Part shown: piece after piece, positions 1 to 8,097 of the stretch
Layout: the number at the start of each line of letters is the position of its first letter
Position numbering within the stretch: the first letter of the stretch is position 1
NCBI GenBank assembly: GCA_002439585.1
Contig: DJOF01000016.1
Location: 1 to 61,937, forward strand
DNA length: 61,937 bases
Direction of reading: 5' to 3'
DNA from: Bacteroidales bacterium UBA6445
Lineage (GTDB): Bacteria > Bacteroidota > Bacteroidia > Bacteroidales > UBA932
Translations under genes and position numbers: made by a program
Notes under the pieces: model-generated
Database searches by the model: none
Told to the model about the DNA's origin: nothing
The model's input: only the letters and a program-made list of their open reading frames with translations

Positions 1-16
1 TGCTCTCGTTTTTTGC

Positions 17-24
17 TATATTTG
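17..24 (+). promoter_or_regulatory. Bacteroidetes -7 box upstream of cysD
   Basis: TATATTTG fits the Bacteroidetes -7 consensus TAnnTTTG and lies 19 nt before the cysD ATG, which implies a very short leader. The matching -33 TTTG element would fall at or beyond the window edge and cannot be checked. Confidence 0.5.
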
Positions 25-43
25 TCGAATTAAACACCAAAAA

Positions 44-949
44 ATGAGTGAACATCTGACACATCTTAAAGAGTTGGAAGCGGAGTCTATATATATTCTT
101 CGTGAAGTGGCCGCCCAATTTGAGAGACCTTGCATACTTTTTTCCGGCGGAAAGGATTCTATAGTTCTTACTTATCTTGCATATAAGGCTTTTTATCCGG
201 CCAAGATCCCTTTCCCACTAGTTCATATAGATACAGGACACAATTTTCCTGAGACTATTGTGTATCGTGACGAGCTTGTTAAAAAACTCGGTGCTGACTT
301 GATTGTCGGCTATGTTCAGGATTCGATTGACGAAGGAAAAGTCAAGGAAGAGACAGGTTACAATGCCAGCCGCAACAAGTTGCAGACCGTAACTCTTCTT
401 GACACTCTTGCAAAATACAAATTCGATGCTGCCTGCGGTGGTGCCAGAAGAGACGAGGAGAAGGCCAGAGCTAAGGAGAGGATTTTCTCTCACAGGGACG
501 AGTTCGGTCAGTGGAATCCAAAGAACCAGCGCCCGGAGCTCTGGGATATATATAATGGCATGAAGAATCCTGGGGAGCATTTCCGTGTTTTCCCGATTAG
601 CAACTGGACAGAGATGGATGTATGGCAGTATATCTATCAAGAGCATATTGAGTTGCCGAGTCTTTACTATACACATCTTCGCAAGGTTTTCTACAGGGAT
701 GGTCAGTGGCTTGCTGCCGAGCCTCCCATTATCCTGCGACGTCCGGAAGAGAAAGTCGAGGAGAAAGAGGTTCGCTGCCGTACAATCGGAGATGTTACAT
801 GTACAGGCCTGACGCTTTCCCATGCACATAGCGTAGAGGATATAATTGACGAGATTGCCTCATCCAGGGTTACGGAGAGAGGTGGACGTGCCGATGATAA
901 GAGGTCAGAGACAGCCATGGAGGATCGTAAGAAGGCTGGATATTTTTAG
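44..949 (+). CDS. cysD: Sulfate adenylyltransferase subunit 2 (CysD)
   Basis: Catalytic subunit of ATP sulfurylase, which adenylates sulfate to APS using ATP; the companion CysN GTPase drives the reaction. The 301 aa length is normal for CysD. The PP-loop SGGKDS is at residues 34-39, followed by the conserved HIDTGHNFPET segment and the C-terminal GGRADD/MEDRKK-GYF ending typical of the family. The first ATG follows a -7 promoter box closely, and no upstream in-frame extension is needed. It is cytoplasmic. It heads a cysD-cysN-cysH set on the plus strand; the 144-nt gap to cysN contains a possible hairpin (CTCTGG at 974-979 with CCAGAG at 1007-1012) that could modulate read-through, though I see no known riboswitch there. 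Confidence 0.95.
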   Translation: MSEHLTHLKELEAESIYILREVAAQFERPCILFSGGKDSIVLTYLAYKAFYPAKIPFPLVHIDTGHNFPETIVYRDELVKKLGADLIVGYVQDSIDEGKVKEETGYNASRNKLQTVTLLDTLAKYKFDAACGGARRDEEKARAKERIFSHRDEFGQWNPKNQRPELWDIYNGMKNPGEHFRVFPISNWTEMDVWQYIYQEHIELPSLYYTHLRKVFYRDGQWLAAEPPIILRRPEEKVEEKEVRCRTIGDVTCTGLTLSHAHSVEDIIDEIASSRVTERGGRADDKRSETAMEDRKKAGYF

Positions 950-1093
950 ACATTTTCCTTTAAGGGCAGACTTCTCTGGTATTTACTGACTTTAGTGTAT
1001 CGGTCTCCAGAGTTTTCTGTGATAAAGCCGGCGGTGTATGCCAGTAATGGTGGTCTTACCGCTTCTTGGATAATATTACAATACTGAAATACA

Positions 1094-2383
1094 ATGGAAC
1101 ATAACAATAAGGGATATCTAGATATGCAGCTTCTTCGCTTTACAACAGCAGGAAGCGTTGATGACGGCAAGAGTACGCTGATAGGCCGTCTTCTGTATGA
1201 CTCGAAATCTATCTTCGAAGACCAACTTGAGGCTGTGGAAGAGGCTTCAAGAAGTAGGGGCAACGAGGAAGTCAATCTCGCTCTTCTGACTGATGGCCTT
1301 AGGGCGGAGAGAGAGCAGGGAATTACTATTGACGTGGCATACAGATATTTCGCCACTCCAAAGCGCAAATTCATTATTGCTGATACCCCAGGTCATATAC
1401 AATATACCCGTAATATGGTGACCGGAGCGTCTACAGCAGACCTAGCCGTCATACTTGTAGATGCAAGGCACGGAATCATGGAGCAGACTGTAAGGCATTC
1501 ATATATTGCCTCACTTCTTGCCATCAAGGAAGTTGTGGTCTGCGTCAACAAGATGGATCTCGTGGATTTCTCGCAGGAGGTATTCGACAAGATTGTAGCG
1601 GATTACAAGAGCATGGCCGCTTCGATTGATCTTGGACATGTGACTTTTATTCCTATATCGGCTAAGCTTGGCGACAATGTTGTCAATAAGTCTGATAATA
1701 TGAAATGGTATACCGGAAAGGCTCTGCTGGATTTTCTTGAGACAGTGCCGCTTCCGCTGCAGGCAGAAGACCTCATGAGGATGCCTGTCCAGTATGTGAT
1801 AAGGCCTATATCGGACAAATTCCCTGATTTCAGAGGCTATGCCGGTCGTCTTGCCGAGGGAAGCGTAAAAGTCGGTGACAGAGTAAAGGTCTATCCTTCT
1901 GAGATGGTATCGAAGGTCACTGGGTTGTATCTCGGAGAGCAAAGTCTTGAGAAAGCAGTATCGACACAGTCTATTGACATGACCCTTTCAGATGATATTG
2001 ACATTAGTCGTGGTGATGTCATAGTCTCAGAGGACGGTGTCCAACCTATGACCGGACAGGAAGTGGAACTGAATGTTTGCTGGTTTCGCAACTCGCCTAT
2101 GCAGAAGGGGGGACGTTATATAATAAGACATGCTACCCAGCAGACTCCTGGTATTGTGAAGGCTATAGAATACAAGATTGATATCAATACACGGGAGAAA
2201 CAGTACGGAGTAGACAAACTTGTAATGAATGACATTGCCCGTGTGCGTATTAAGACAGCAGATCCACTAGTCTATGACTATTACAAAGACAACCGTACCA
2301 TGGGAAGTCTCATATTTATAGAGGAAGGAACCAATGACACGGTTGGTGCCGGCATGATTGTGCGTGAGGAGAGCGATATCTAA
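1094..2383 (+). CDS. cysN: Sulfate adenylyltransferase subunit 1, GTPase (CysN)
   Basis: Regulatory GTPase subunit of ATP sulfurylase, of the EF-Tu-like translational GTPase fold. The P-loop GSVDDGKS is at residues 20-27, the G3 motif DTPGH at 97-101 and the G4 motif NKMD at 152-155, followed by beta-barrel domains 2 and 3. At 429 aa it lacks the C-terminal APS kinase (CysC) found in CysNC fusions. That fits the neighbouring cysH, which has the iron-sulfur APS-reductase signature and would not need PAPS. The cysH start follows its stop by only 6 nt, so the two are translationally close. Confidence 0.95.
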   Translation: MEHNNKGYLDMQLLRFTTAGSVDDGKSTLIGRLLYDSKSIFEDQLEAVEEASRSRGNEEVNLALLTDGLRAEREQGITIDVAYRYFATPKRKFIIADTPGHIQYTRNMVTGASTADLAVILVDARHGIMEQTVRHSYIASLLAIKEVVVCVNKMDLVDFSQEVFDKIVADYKSMAASIDLGHVTFIPISAKLGDNVVNKSDNMKWYTGKALLDFLETVPLPLQAEDLMRMPVQYVIRPISDKFPDFRGYAGRLAEGSVKVGDRVKVYPSEMVSKVTGLYLGEQSLEKAVSTQSIDMTLSDDIDISRGDVIVSEDGVQPMTGQEVELNVCWFRNSPMQKGGRYIIRHATQQTPGIVKAIEYKIDINTREKQYGVDKLVMNDIARVRIKTADPLVYDYYKDNRTMGSLIFIEEGTNDTVGAGMIVREESDI

Positions 2384-2389
2384 ACCGAA

Positions 2390-3151
2390 ATGCAAATGGA
2401 TTCAGAGGCCTTGGAGCCAAAGTTCTGCGATATGCCGGTAGAAGAGAGAATCAGTCTGGCCTCTTCTCTTAATCAGAAATTCATTGGGCATAGTCCGCAA
2501 GAAGCTATAGCGTATTTTTTGTCTGAGTTCCCTTCGTCAACAGCCTTGTCTTCGAGCCTTAGCCTTGAAGATCAGGTGATTACAGATATGATGGCAAAAC
2601 TGCGCAAGGATGTCAGAATATTCACGCTCGATACAGGTCGGCAGTTTCCAGAGACATACGAGCTTATAGACAGAACTTCTATGCAGTACGGTATCAAGAT
2701 AGAAGTTTTTTTTCCTGACTACCATAATGTGCAGAAGATGGTTCGCGATCATGGCATCAACTGCTTCTATGACAGTATAGAGCTTCGGCATCTATGCTGT
2801 AATATCCGTAAGATAGAGCCTCTCAAGAGAGCACTCCAGGGCGTTGAGGTTTGGGTAAGTGGGCTACGGCGTGAACAGTCTGTAACTCGTGCTTCCATGC
2901 AGATGGTCGAATACGATACTGCCGATAATGTGATCAAGTTTAACCCATTGATCCTTTGGACAGAGGAGATGGTGAGGAATTATGTGAAAGCCAATGATGT
3001 GCCATACAATAAATTGCATGACAAAGGTTTCCCAAGTATTGGTTGTCAGCCGTGCACCCGTGCTGTCGCCCCTGGAGAGGACATACGTGCTGGGCGCTGG
3101 TGGTGGGAGTCTCCCGAGCATCGCGAATGCGGGCTTCATGTAAGGAAATAG
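2390..3151 (+). CDS. cysH: Adenylylsulfate (APS) reductase, [4Fe-4S] type
   Basis: Reduces activated sulfate to sulfite in assimilation. The 253 aa protein carries a CC...CxxC set (C136, C137, C219, C222), the ligand pattern of the [4Fe-4S] APS-reducing branch of the CysH family rather than of cluster-free PAPS reductases. The C-terminal ECGLH motif contains the catalytic Cys (C247). The PP-loop-like N-terminal part has SLSLEDQVITDM and the TLDTGRQFPET segment. An ATG two codons downstream (MDSEA) is an equally plausible start. It lies 6 nt after cysN. Sulfite reductase and sulfate uptake genes are not in the window. Confidence 0.93.
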   Translation: MQMDSEALEPKFCDMPVEERISLASSLNQKFIGHSPQEAIAYFLSEFPSSTALSSSLSLEDQVITDMMAKLRKDVRIFTLDTGRQFPETYELIDRTSMQYGIKIEVFFPDYHNVQKMVRDHGINCFYDSIELRHLCCNIRKIEPLKRALQGVEVWVSGLRREQSVTRASMQMVEYDTADNVIKFNPLILWTEEMVRNYVKANDVPYNKLHDKGFPSIGCQPCTRAVAPGEDIRAGRWWWESPEHRECGLHVRK

Positions 3152-3174
3152 TCTGCTCATTTTTTAGATATTTA

Positions 3175-3336
3175 GAAGCTGTCTTGAGATGGTTACCGAA
3201 TTTTATTATGAGGAATTTTTCGAGGCAGCCTCGACTTTGGAAGAAGTAGTGTACTGGATGTACCAGGCTGATGACAAAGATGAAAATGGCCGAAAAGTAC
3301 CATAAGAGAAGAGACGAATCATTTCAAAACAGCTTC
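3175..3336. repeat. MITE-like element with terminal inverted repeats
   Basis: A 162-bp segment is bounded by 17-bp inverted repeats: GAAGCTGTCTTGAGATG at 3175-3191 and, on the other strand, GAAGCTGTTTTGAAATG at 3320-3336 (15 of 17 positions match). Inside, an ORF of about 38 codons (ATG at 3189, beginning MVTEFYYEEFFEAAST) resembles nothing I recognise. Size and structure suit a non-autonomous miniature transposable element; I could not identify a parental insertion sequence or target-site duplication. Confidence 0.45.
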
Positions 3337-3360
3337 ATAGTCAGTTATTTCTTAGGCAAA

Positions 3361-3515
3361 GTTCTATCCGTCCGCGTTTTTGTCAGCGGCTTTGCGGAGT
3401 TTTATTCTCTTTAGAGTTTATATCCTACATTTTTTTTAACTTTTTAGTGTTGTAGTATTTTTTTCGATAGATTCTTGTGTGGAGGAGTTCTATCCATCCG
3501 CGTTTTTGTCAGCGG
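3361..3515. repeat. 29-bp direct repeat, two copies 126 bp apart
   Basis: Copies at 3361-3389 and 3487-3515 match at 28 of 29 positions; both begin GTTCTATCC and end TTTTTGTCAGCGG. Each contains CCGC...GCGG and could form a short hairpin. They lie in the gap between convergent cysH and the fimbrial operon. They may be extragenic repeats or duplicated terminator-like sequences. The rest of 3337-3551 is AT-rich with no gene I can support. Confidence 0.6.
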
Positions 3516-3551
3516 TATTTGTCCAAGGAATTCTTGTGACCGATATTTTGC

Positions 3552-6119
3552 CTATTGGAGAGTCCAACTGCCGTCACTCTCAATTGTAAGAAAATCTGCA
3601 TTCACGTATCTCAGTCTGACAGTCGCGTCCCATTCGTATGAGTCATATCGTGTCTGATCGAACAGCATAGCATTGACTGTATACCCGTCCGACCAGAAGT
3701 CAAATATACTGTCATCTTGAGTACTGAAGTAATAATTGCGACCGTTCAAAGTAGCCTTCAAATGCACGTTCTCCTGTTCGACCTCTACGGACATAAGGCT
3801 TTCTTTGAAGCCCGTATAGAAGTTAAATCCAATCCGTGAGGCTTTTACTGGATCAGTCGAATATCCATGGCATAGTACATTGCATGTATACTCATCAGTG
3901 TTGAATACGCTTTCGTTTAGGATATTGCCATTCATGTCCATTGCATACACCCTTGTACGTTTCCCATATTGTCCTTCATTTACAGTTGCTGAGATTTCTT
4001 CGCCACTTACGAATGAATTCTTCATTGACGAGACATCCGTGTTCTCAAATGAGACTTTTGTTTTGTCTGACAAAAGCCATACTCTTGCCCCTTGCTCTTT
4101 ACATTCAGGAAGATAGGTGTGAGGAATGTCTGTATGCCCGTAATTTACCTTCAAGTCAGACCCGACAGGAGCCGTGCCTGCATTTGCCACAATGAAGTAT
4201 CTCTCCTCAGTATCCGACTTCTTTCCAGTAGGCTTGATCTCGACATGCCAATGAGTACGTCTTGAATCTTGGAACAGGCATCCTATCTTAACCATATTCC
4301 CTAAATACTCTATATCTCCATATCGTATATCATCATCGCCCTCCTTGCCGTCCATAGTAAGAAGCCTGTAAGATTCGACAGTGTAGTCTTCTCCTGGATT
4401 AAGAATATCATATACGAGTTCGTCATTACTTGTCACTCGGTAGTTGGCGGCAATCTGGAATGTCATCCAGATCGCTCCGGATCCTGATGGAACAATCACT
4501 TTTTCAGGACAATTTTCTATGTCCTCTATTTTGTTGGGACACATTTCTGGAGTTATGTAATCGTCTTCCCACGGAGCAATATGGTTGATTTTGCAGTTTG
4601 AATCATGAGAGCTGTGTGGGCGTTGGCATCTGGGATTATGTATGCTTTTGACAGACTGGTTGTCCCATCCTGTGACAATATTTACTATCCCGACAGGTTC
4701 CATGTCAGCAGTCTCATTATAGGCCAAGGCGGTGACTGTACAGCGGTCTGCAATTCTTCCATCCCAATAATAAGCTGTGAGTTTTCCGCTCCTTTGGGTT
4801 ATTTCCTTCCCTTGAAATAGCTTCAGCTCTTCAGAGTTGAACGATACTCCGGATAAAGATTCGTCTAACATGTAAGTGATTCCATAATGAGGGGAGTTTC
4901 CTGTAACCCCTATTATGCAACCTGAATTCCCCTCTAGTCTGTATTCCCGTTTGCTGAAGCGGAATGTTCTGTTGTCTGTAACTATCGGGTCCAGTTTCCA
5001 GTAACTCTCCAAAAATCCACCCTCATCTGTAAGGGTAAGAGTCAACGTATATCGTGTGCCCCGTATGACATCAAAACTGTCATAATTGTTCTCTCCGAGA
5101 TACATTCTATATGTATTTTCGCTCAACAGACCTCCAGAAAGATCAGTGTATCTTCCTGTTATCTCGATATATGTGGGTAGATATCCGTTGACACCTGTGC
5201 CCTCCTGAGGAACCTTAAGTTTTGGATCTTTAGTCGGATTACTGACTAATTTGCCGCAAGCGTTTTCCAAGCAATAGAACCGAACAGGAGCACCTGCATT
5301 GAGAGATACGATATCCGTCCCTGAGGCATGGTCTCCATCAGCCACTTTCGACGGTTGATTGTCAGCAAAGGCGTCCGGTCCTCCGAAAGGGCTGGTCTCA
5401 ACCGGTGTCTGCCTTAGCCTCAGGCTTTCAACATTGAAGGTGCCGTGCGAGAAGTCTTTTATTACCCTTAGATCGTATCTGGCAGGAAGTCTCATGAAGT
5501 GCAAGGTGATGGCGGATCCTATGCTCACGTCAACCGGGCCGCAGACCATAGGAATACCTTTGGCGCCCGATGCCTCTGCTATATTATATGAGACTCTGAT
5601 TCCGAATAGCTTCTCTTCACTGTCACCTATAGCCATAGAACTTGACAGATCATCGGTATTGAGAAGGGCATAGAGACGGTAGTTCCTGCCGTAAATGCCT
5701 GATATCAGAGGCGATCTGTTTCCAGACATGTCGAAATGATATGACTTCTCAAGGCAGTATGTTCCATTGGGTGATTGTCCGAACTGAAAGACCGTCATCG
5801 TTTTTATTGCGTTTTCATATGCATCAAGTTCTTCTTCAGTTCCGATGCAAGAGTTGGTTGATATTTCGCTCTTGCAAGTGTGAATCATTGCCTGTCGACC
5901 TGTCATGGGCTCATCGTCGATTACAACTTCAATCCTTGCTGTTGCTAAGTGCTCTTCTTCACGATTTTCGTTTGTGCATGAAGAAATAGCGCATGTTACT
6001 GCCAGGATATAAAGCAGTTGTCGTACAGAAAGCATCTGCGGTATTATAGATTGTTTCATTGAATTATAGTTTGATTCGTGTAGTTCTCGGCTGGCTCGCC
6101 TGTTCTCATATCTCAACAT
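3552..6119 (-). CDS. DUF4906-type large fimbrial accessory/tip lipoprotein
   Basis: Large exported protein ending a fimbrial operon. The 855 aa frame opens 14 nt inside the preceding fimB-like gene, but the better start is the Met at residue 21 (position 6059) or 29, because a lipoprotein signal (LLYILAVTCAISSC, lipid Cys at residue 48 of the long frame) follows directly. The middle has beta-rich segments, and the C-terminal part carries the HGYSTDP stretch I associate with DUF4906 proteins of Bacteroidales fimbrial loci. By position and size it is probably a minor or tip component, analogous to large Mfa/Fim accessory pilins; that role is inference. Confidence 0.75.
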   Translation of the reverse strand: MLRYENRRASRELHESNYNSMKQSIIPQMLSVRQLLYILAVTCAISSCTNENREEEHLATARIEVVIDDEPMTGRQAMIHTCKSEISTNSCIGTEEELDAYENAIKTMTVFQFGQSPNGTYCLEKSYHFDMSGNRSPLISGIYGRNYRLYALLNTDDLSSSMAIGDSEEKLFGIRVSYNIAEASGAKGIPMVCGPVDVSIGSAITLHFMRLPARYDLRVIKDFSHGTFNVESLRLRQTPVETSPFGGPDAFADNQPSKVADGDHASGTDIVSLNAGAPVRFYCLENACGKLVSNPTKDPKLKVPQEGTGVNGYLPTYIEITGRYTDLSGGLLSENTYRMYLGENNYDSFDVIRGTRYTLTLTLTDEGGFLESYWKLDPIVTDNRTFRFSKREYRLEGNSGCIIGVTGNSPHYGITYMLDESLSGVSFNSEELKLFQGKEITQRSGKLTAYYWDGRIADRCTVTALAYNETADMEPVGIVNIVTGWDNQSVKSIHNPRCQRPHSSHDSNCKINHIAPWEDDYITPEMCPNKIEDIENCPEKVIVPSGSGAIWMTFQIAANYRVTSNDELVYDILNPGEDYTVESYRLLTMDGKEGDDDIRYGDIEYLGNMVKIGCLFQDSRRTHWHVEIKPTGKKSDTEERYFIVANAGTAPVGSDLKVNYGHTDIPHTYLPECKEQGARVWLLSDKTKVSFENTDVSSMKNSFVSGEEISATVNEGQYGKRTRVYAMDMNGNILNESVFNTDEYTCNVLCHGYSTDPVKASRIGFNFYTGFKESLMSVEVEQENVHLKATLNGRNYYFSTQDDSIFDFWSDGYTVNAMLFDQTRYDSYEWDATVRLRYVNADFLTIESDGSWTLQ

Positions 6120-6882
6120 CGTATATTTCTCCTTTCTGCCATGGAATAATAGTTATGCCCACGGTACCTCTTATGTGATCTATCAATATGATCATGTCAT
6201 CAAGGTCTTGCTTGTACCAGTCATACCCAATACTCTTGAGTTGAGCTTGTATGTCGATCTCATCTATATCTCCGTTAGAATTCCGTACAACTATGACAAA
6301 CTTGTCTTCCGGCTTCATCCTCGGTACATTGAATACGCCACCGTCTTTACTCATATTCAGGCTGATCCTCCAGGTCCCTGGAATAGGCACCATGGAGACG
6401 AGGTCAATGCCACCGCAGGAAGTCTCGACAGAATAGCTCTGCTTGCCGACCATTTCACTGTTTTCGCTGATAACAAGTCGGGCAACAGCAAAATGACGGT
6501 GAAGCACTACTGTATCTATCGCGGATTCTCCGCGGCAATCGACAAGATCGGAGTAAGCCCATAATGGGTTAATCACATTCTCATTATTGTATAGAATCAT
6601 TTCTTCGGTAAGCCCATCAGGCTCTATTCCTGTGAAAGCAAGAGTCCAAAGGTGATCTCTAGGAACCGCGATCTCATGTCTCATGTACAAGACAACAGAT
6701 TCAGAAACCGCCTGCTTCCACCGATCCATCAAAACTACGTTCACCTTCTTATCTATGCTAAAGGTATTATCAACAGTCAACTGCAGCCAGCACGGACAGT
6801 CTTGACGGTCTTCTTTGATTGAACATCCTGCCATGATAAATAGGATAATGGCAGTATATGATAGTGTATTGCGGATAGTCAT
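6106..6882 (-). CDS. FimB/Mfa2-family fimbrial anchor lipoprotein
   Basis: A 258 aa lipoprotein (signal ends IMAGC, lipid Cys at residue 20) followed by the family-typical acidic/Cys stretch KEDRQDCPC and beta-sandwich sequence. In Porphyromonas, Mfa2/FimB anchors the fimbrial shaft to the outer membrane and limits its length. The position immediately after the major pilin candidate and overlapping the downstream DUF4906 frame agrees with this. No catalytic motifs are expected. Confidence 0.8.
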   Translation of the reverse strand: MTIRNTLSYTAIILFIMAGCSIKEDRQDCPCWLQLTVDNTFSIDKKVNVVLMDRWKQAVSESVVLYMRHEIAVPRDHLWTLAFTGIEPDGLTEEMILYNNENVINPLWAYSDLVDCRGESAIDTVVLHRHFAVARLVISENSEMVGKQSYSVETSCGGIDLVSMVPIPGTWRISLNMSKDGGVFNVPRMKPEDKFVIVVRNSNGDIDEIDIQAQLKSIGYDWYKQDLDDMIILIDHIRGTVGITIIPWQKGEIYDVEI

Positions 6883-7009
6883 GCTCGTTGTCTTCTTGCT
6901 TTGTAAAATCTTCCGTCAACCTTGGCGTATGAAGTCAAGGTTGAGGGGTTCAGATTTTGATGTCGCCACAGTGTAGCCATTTTTTCATGGGAACAGGCTA
7001 AGTCTTTCT

Positions 7010-8065
7010 CTATATTGTCTCTTCGTATGATGCTCCTGTTTTCCACCCTTCAATGCTTACCGATACCTCGGCTGCTCCTTTATCAACAGGATTGTTCGGG
7101 TCCAGTGAACCTATACTGGAGACCGTAAGGGCTACTGAGTATGAAGTGTTGCGATCTATGATGGCATTGTCTAGAACTATAGGATAGTAGAAAAGAGCCT
7201 CATTGACAATTGCAGCGATGACAAGGACACTTCTTTGAGGTGAGAATGATGGTGAGAATCCGCCGGGAGCAGTAGTGCAGGAATTGGGGTAACAGTATAA
7301 TAGCAGGGGATCTATAGGATCATGACTGGATCCATTGACTACTTTGAAGTCTGTTTCCCTATATGTCAATTCCGGACAAGAGGCAGTGTATGCTACACCG
7401 TCTATGATATGACTTTCTACAAGAGGTGTCTCGTCCATTCTACCTTCTTGGTTGTACCAGGTGTTCGTTGAAGCGATTCCCGAGAGATTCTGATTCCCCA
7501 CTACATTGGCAAGAAATACTCTTTTGATCTGTATGTCCCCATAAGAAGAGGGAAGCTTGTTGCTGATGCTCTTTAGAGTGATTCTGGCTACAAGACGGCT
7601 TACTGGTACAGAGCAATTGACACTTCCTGAAGATACGGAGCATGTCGTTTTGCCTGCCATTACGAAACCATTCGAGTCTGACGTGCTGTTTGCAGAGAGA
7701 TCTACCGCAACGGCCTCCAAGTCGGAAATGGTTGCAATATCCGAAAGATCTGGACCGTTTACAACGGCATATACGGTCTTTATGCCTGATGTGATAGAAA
7801 GCTCACCCGAGAGTTTGGACCCCAAATCTTTGTAATAGTTGATTTTTCCGTCATCACCAAAGATCAGCACTTGCACATTGTTTACCTTAGTCTCGTAGCT
7901 ACGAGCTGTTGTGTATGCTGTTACGGACTTTGTCTGACGTCCATCTTGCGGAGCAATGCTGACTAGAATTGTCCCATATTCAGAAGTTCTCATTGATGGT
8001 AGGTGCTGTTTGTTGCATGCAGCTATTGCTATGCCTGTGAGAAATAAAGCAATTGTCTTCTTCAT
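7010..8065 (-). CDS. Major fimbrillin (FimA/Mfa1-like lipoprotein)
   Basis: A 351 aa predicted pilin. The lipoprotein signal is MKKTIALFLTGIAIAAC (lipid Cys 17). The N-terminal domain contains VNNVQVLIFGDDG and TVYAVVNGPDL, typical of P. gingivalis-type fimbrillins (two transthyretin-like domains), and the middle has SRLVARITLKS. FimA-type pilins are exported as lipoproteins and matured by Arg-specific cleavage; candidate Arg residues are present, but I cannot pick the site. It lies between the OmpA-like gene (32 nt upstream) and the FimB-like anchor. Confidence 0.8.
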   Translation of the reverse strand: MKKTIALFLTGIAIAACNKQHLPSMRTSEYGTILVSIAPQDGRQTKSVTAYTTARSYETKVNNVQVLIFGDDGKINYYKDLGSKLSGELSITSGIKTVYAVVNGPDLSDIATISDLEAVAVDLSANSTSDSNGFVMAGKTTCSVSSGSVNCSVPVSRLVARITLKSISNKLPSSYGDIQIKRVFLANVVGNQNLSGIASTNTWYNQEGRMDETPLVESHIIDGVAYTASCPELTYRETDFKVVNGSSHDPIDPLLLYCYPNSCTTAPGGFSPSFSPQRSVLVIAAIVNEALFYYPIVLDNAIIDRNTSYSVALTVSSIGSLDPNNPVDKGAAEVSVSIEGWKTGASYEETI

Positions 8066-8097
8066 TTTAGTGTGTGTTAATAGTTATTATTGGTTGT

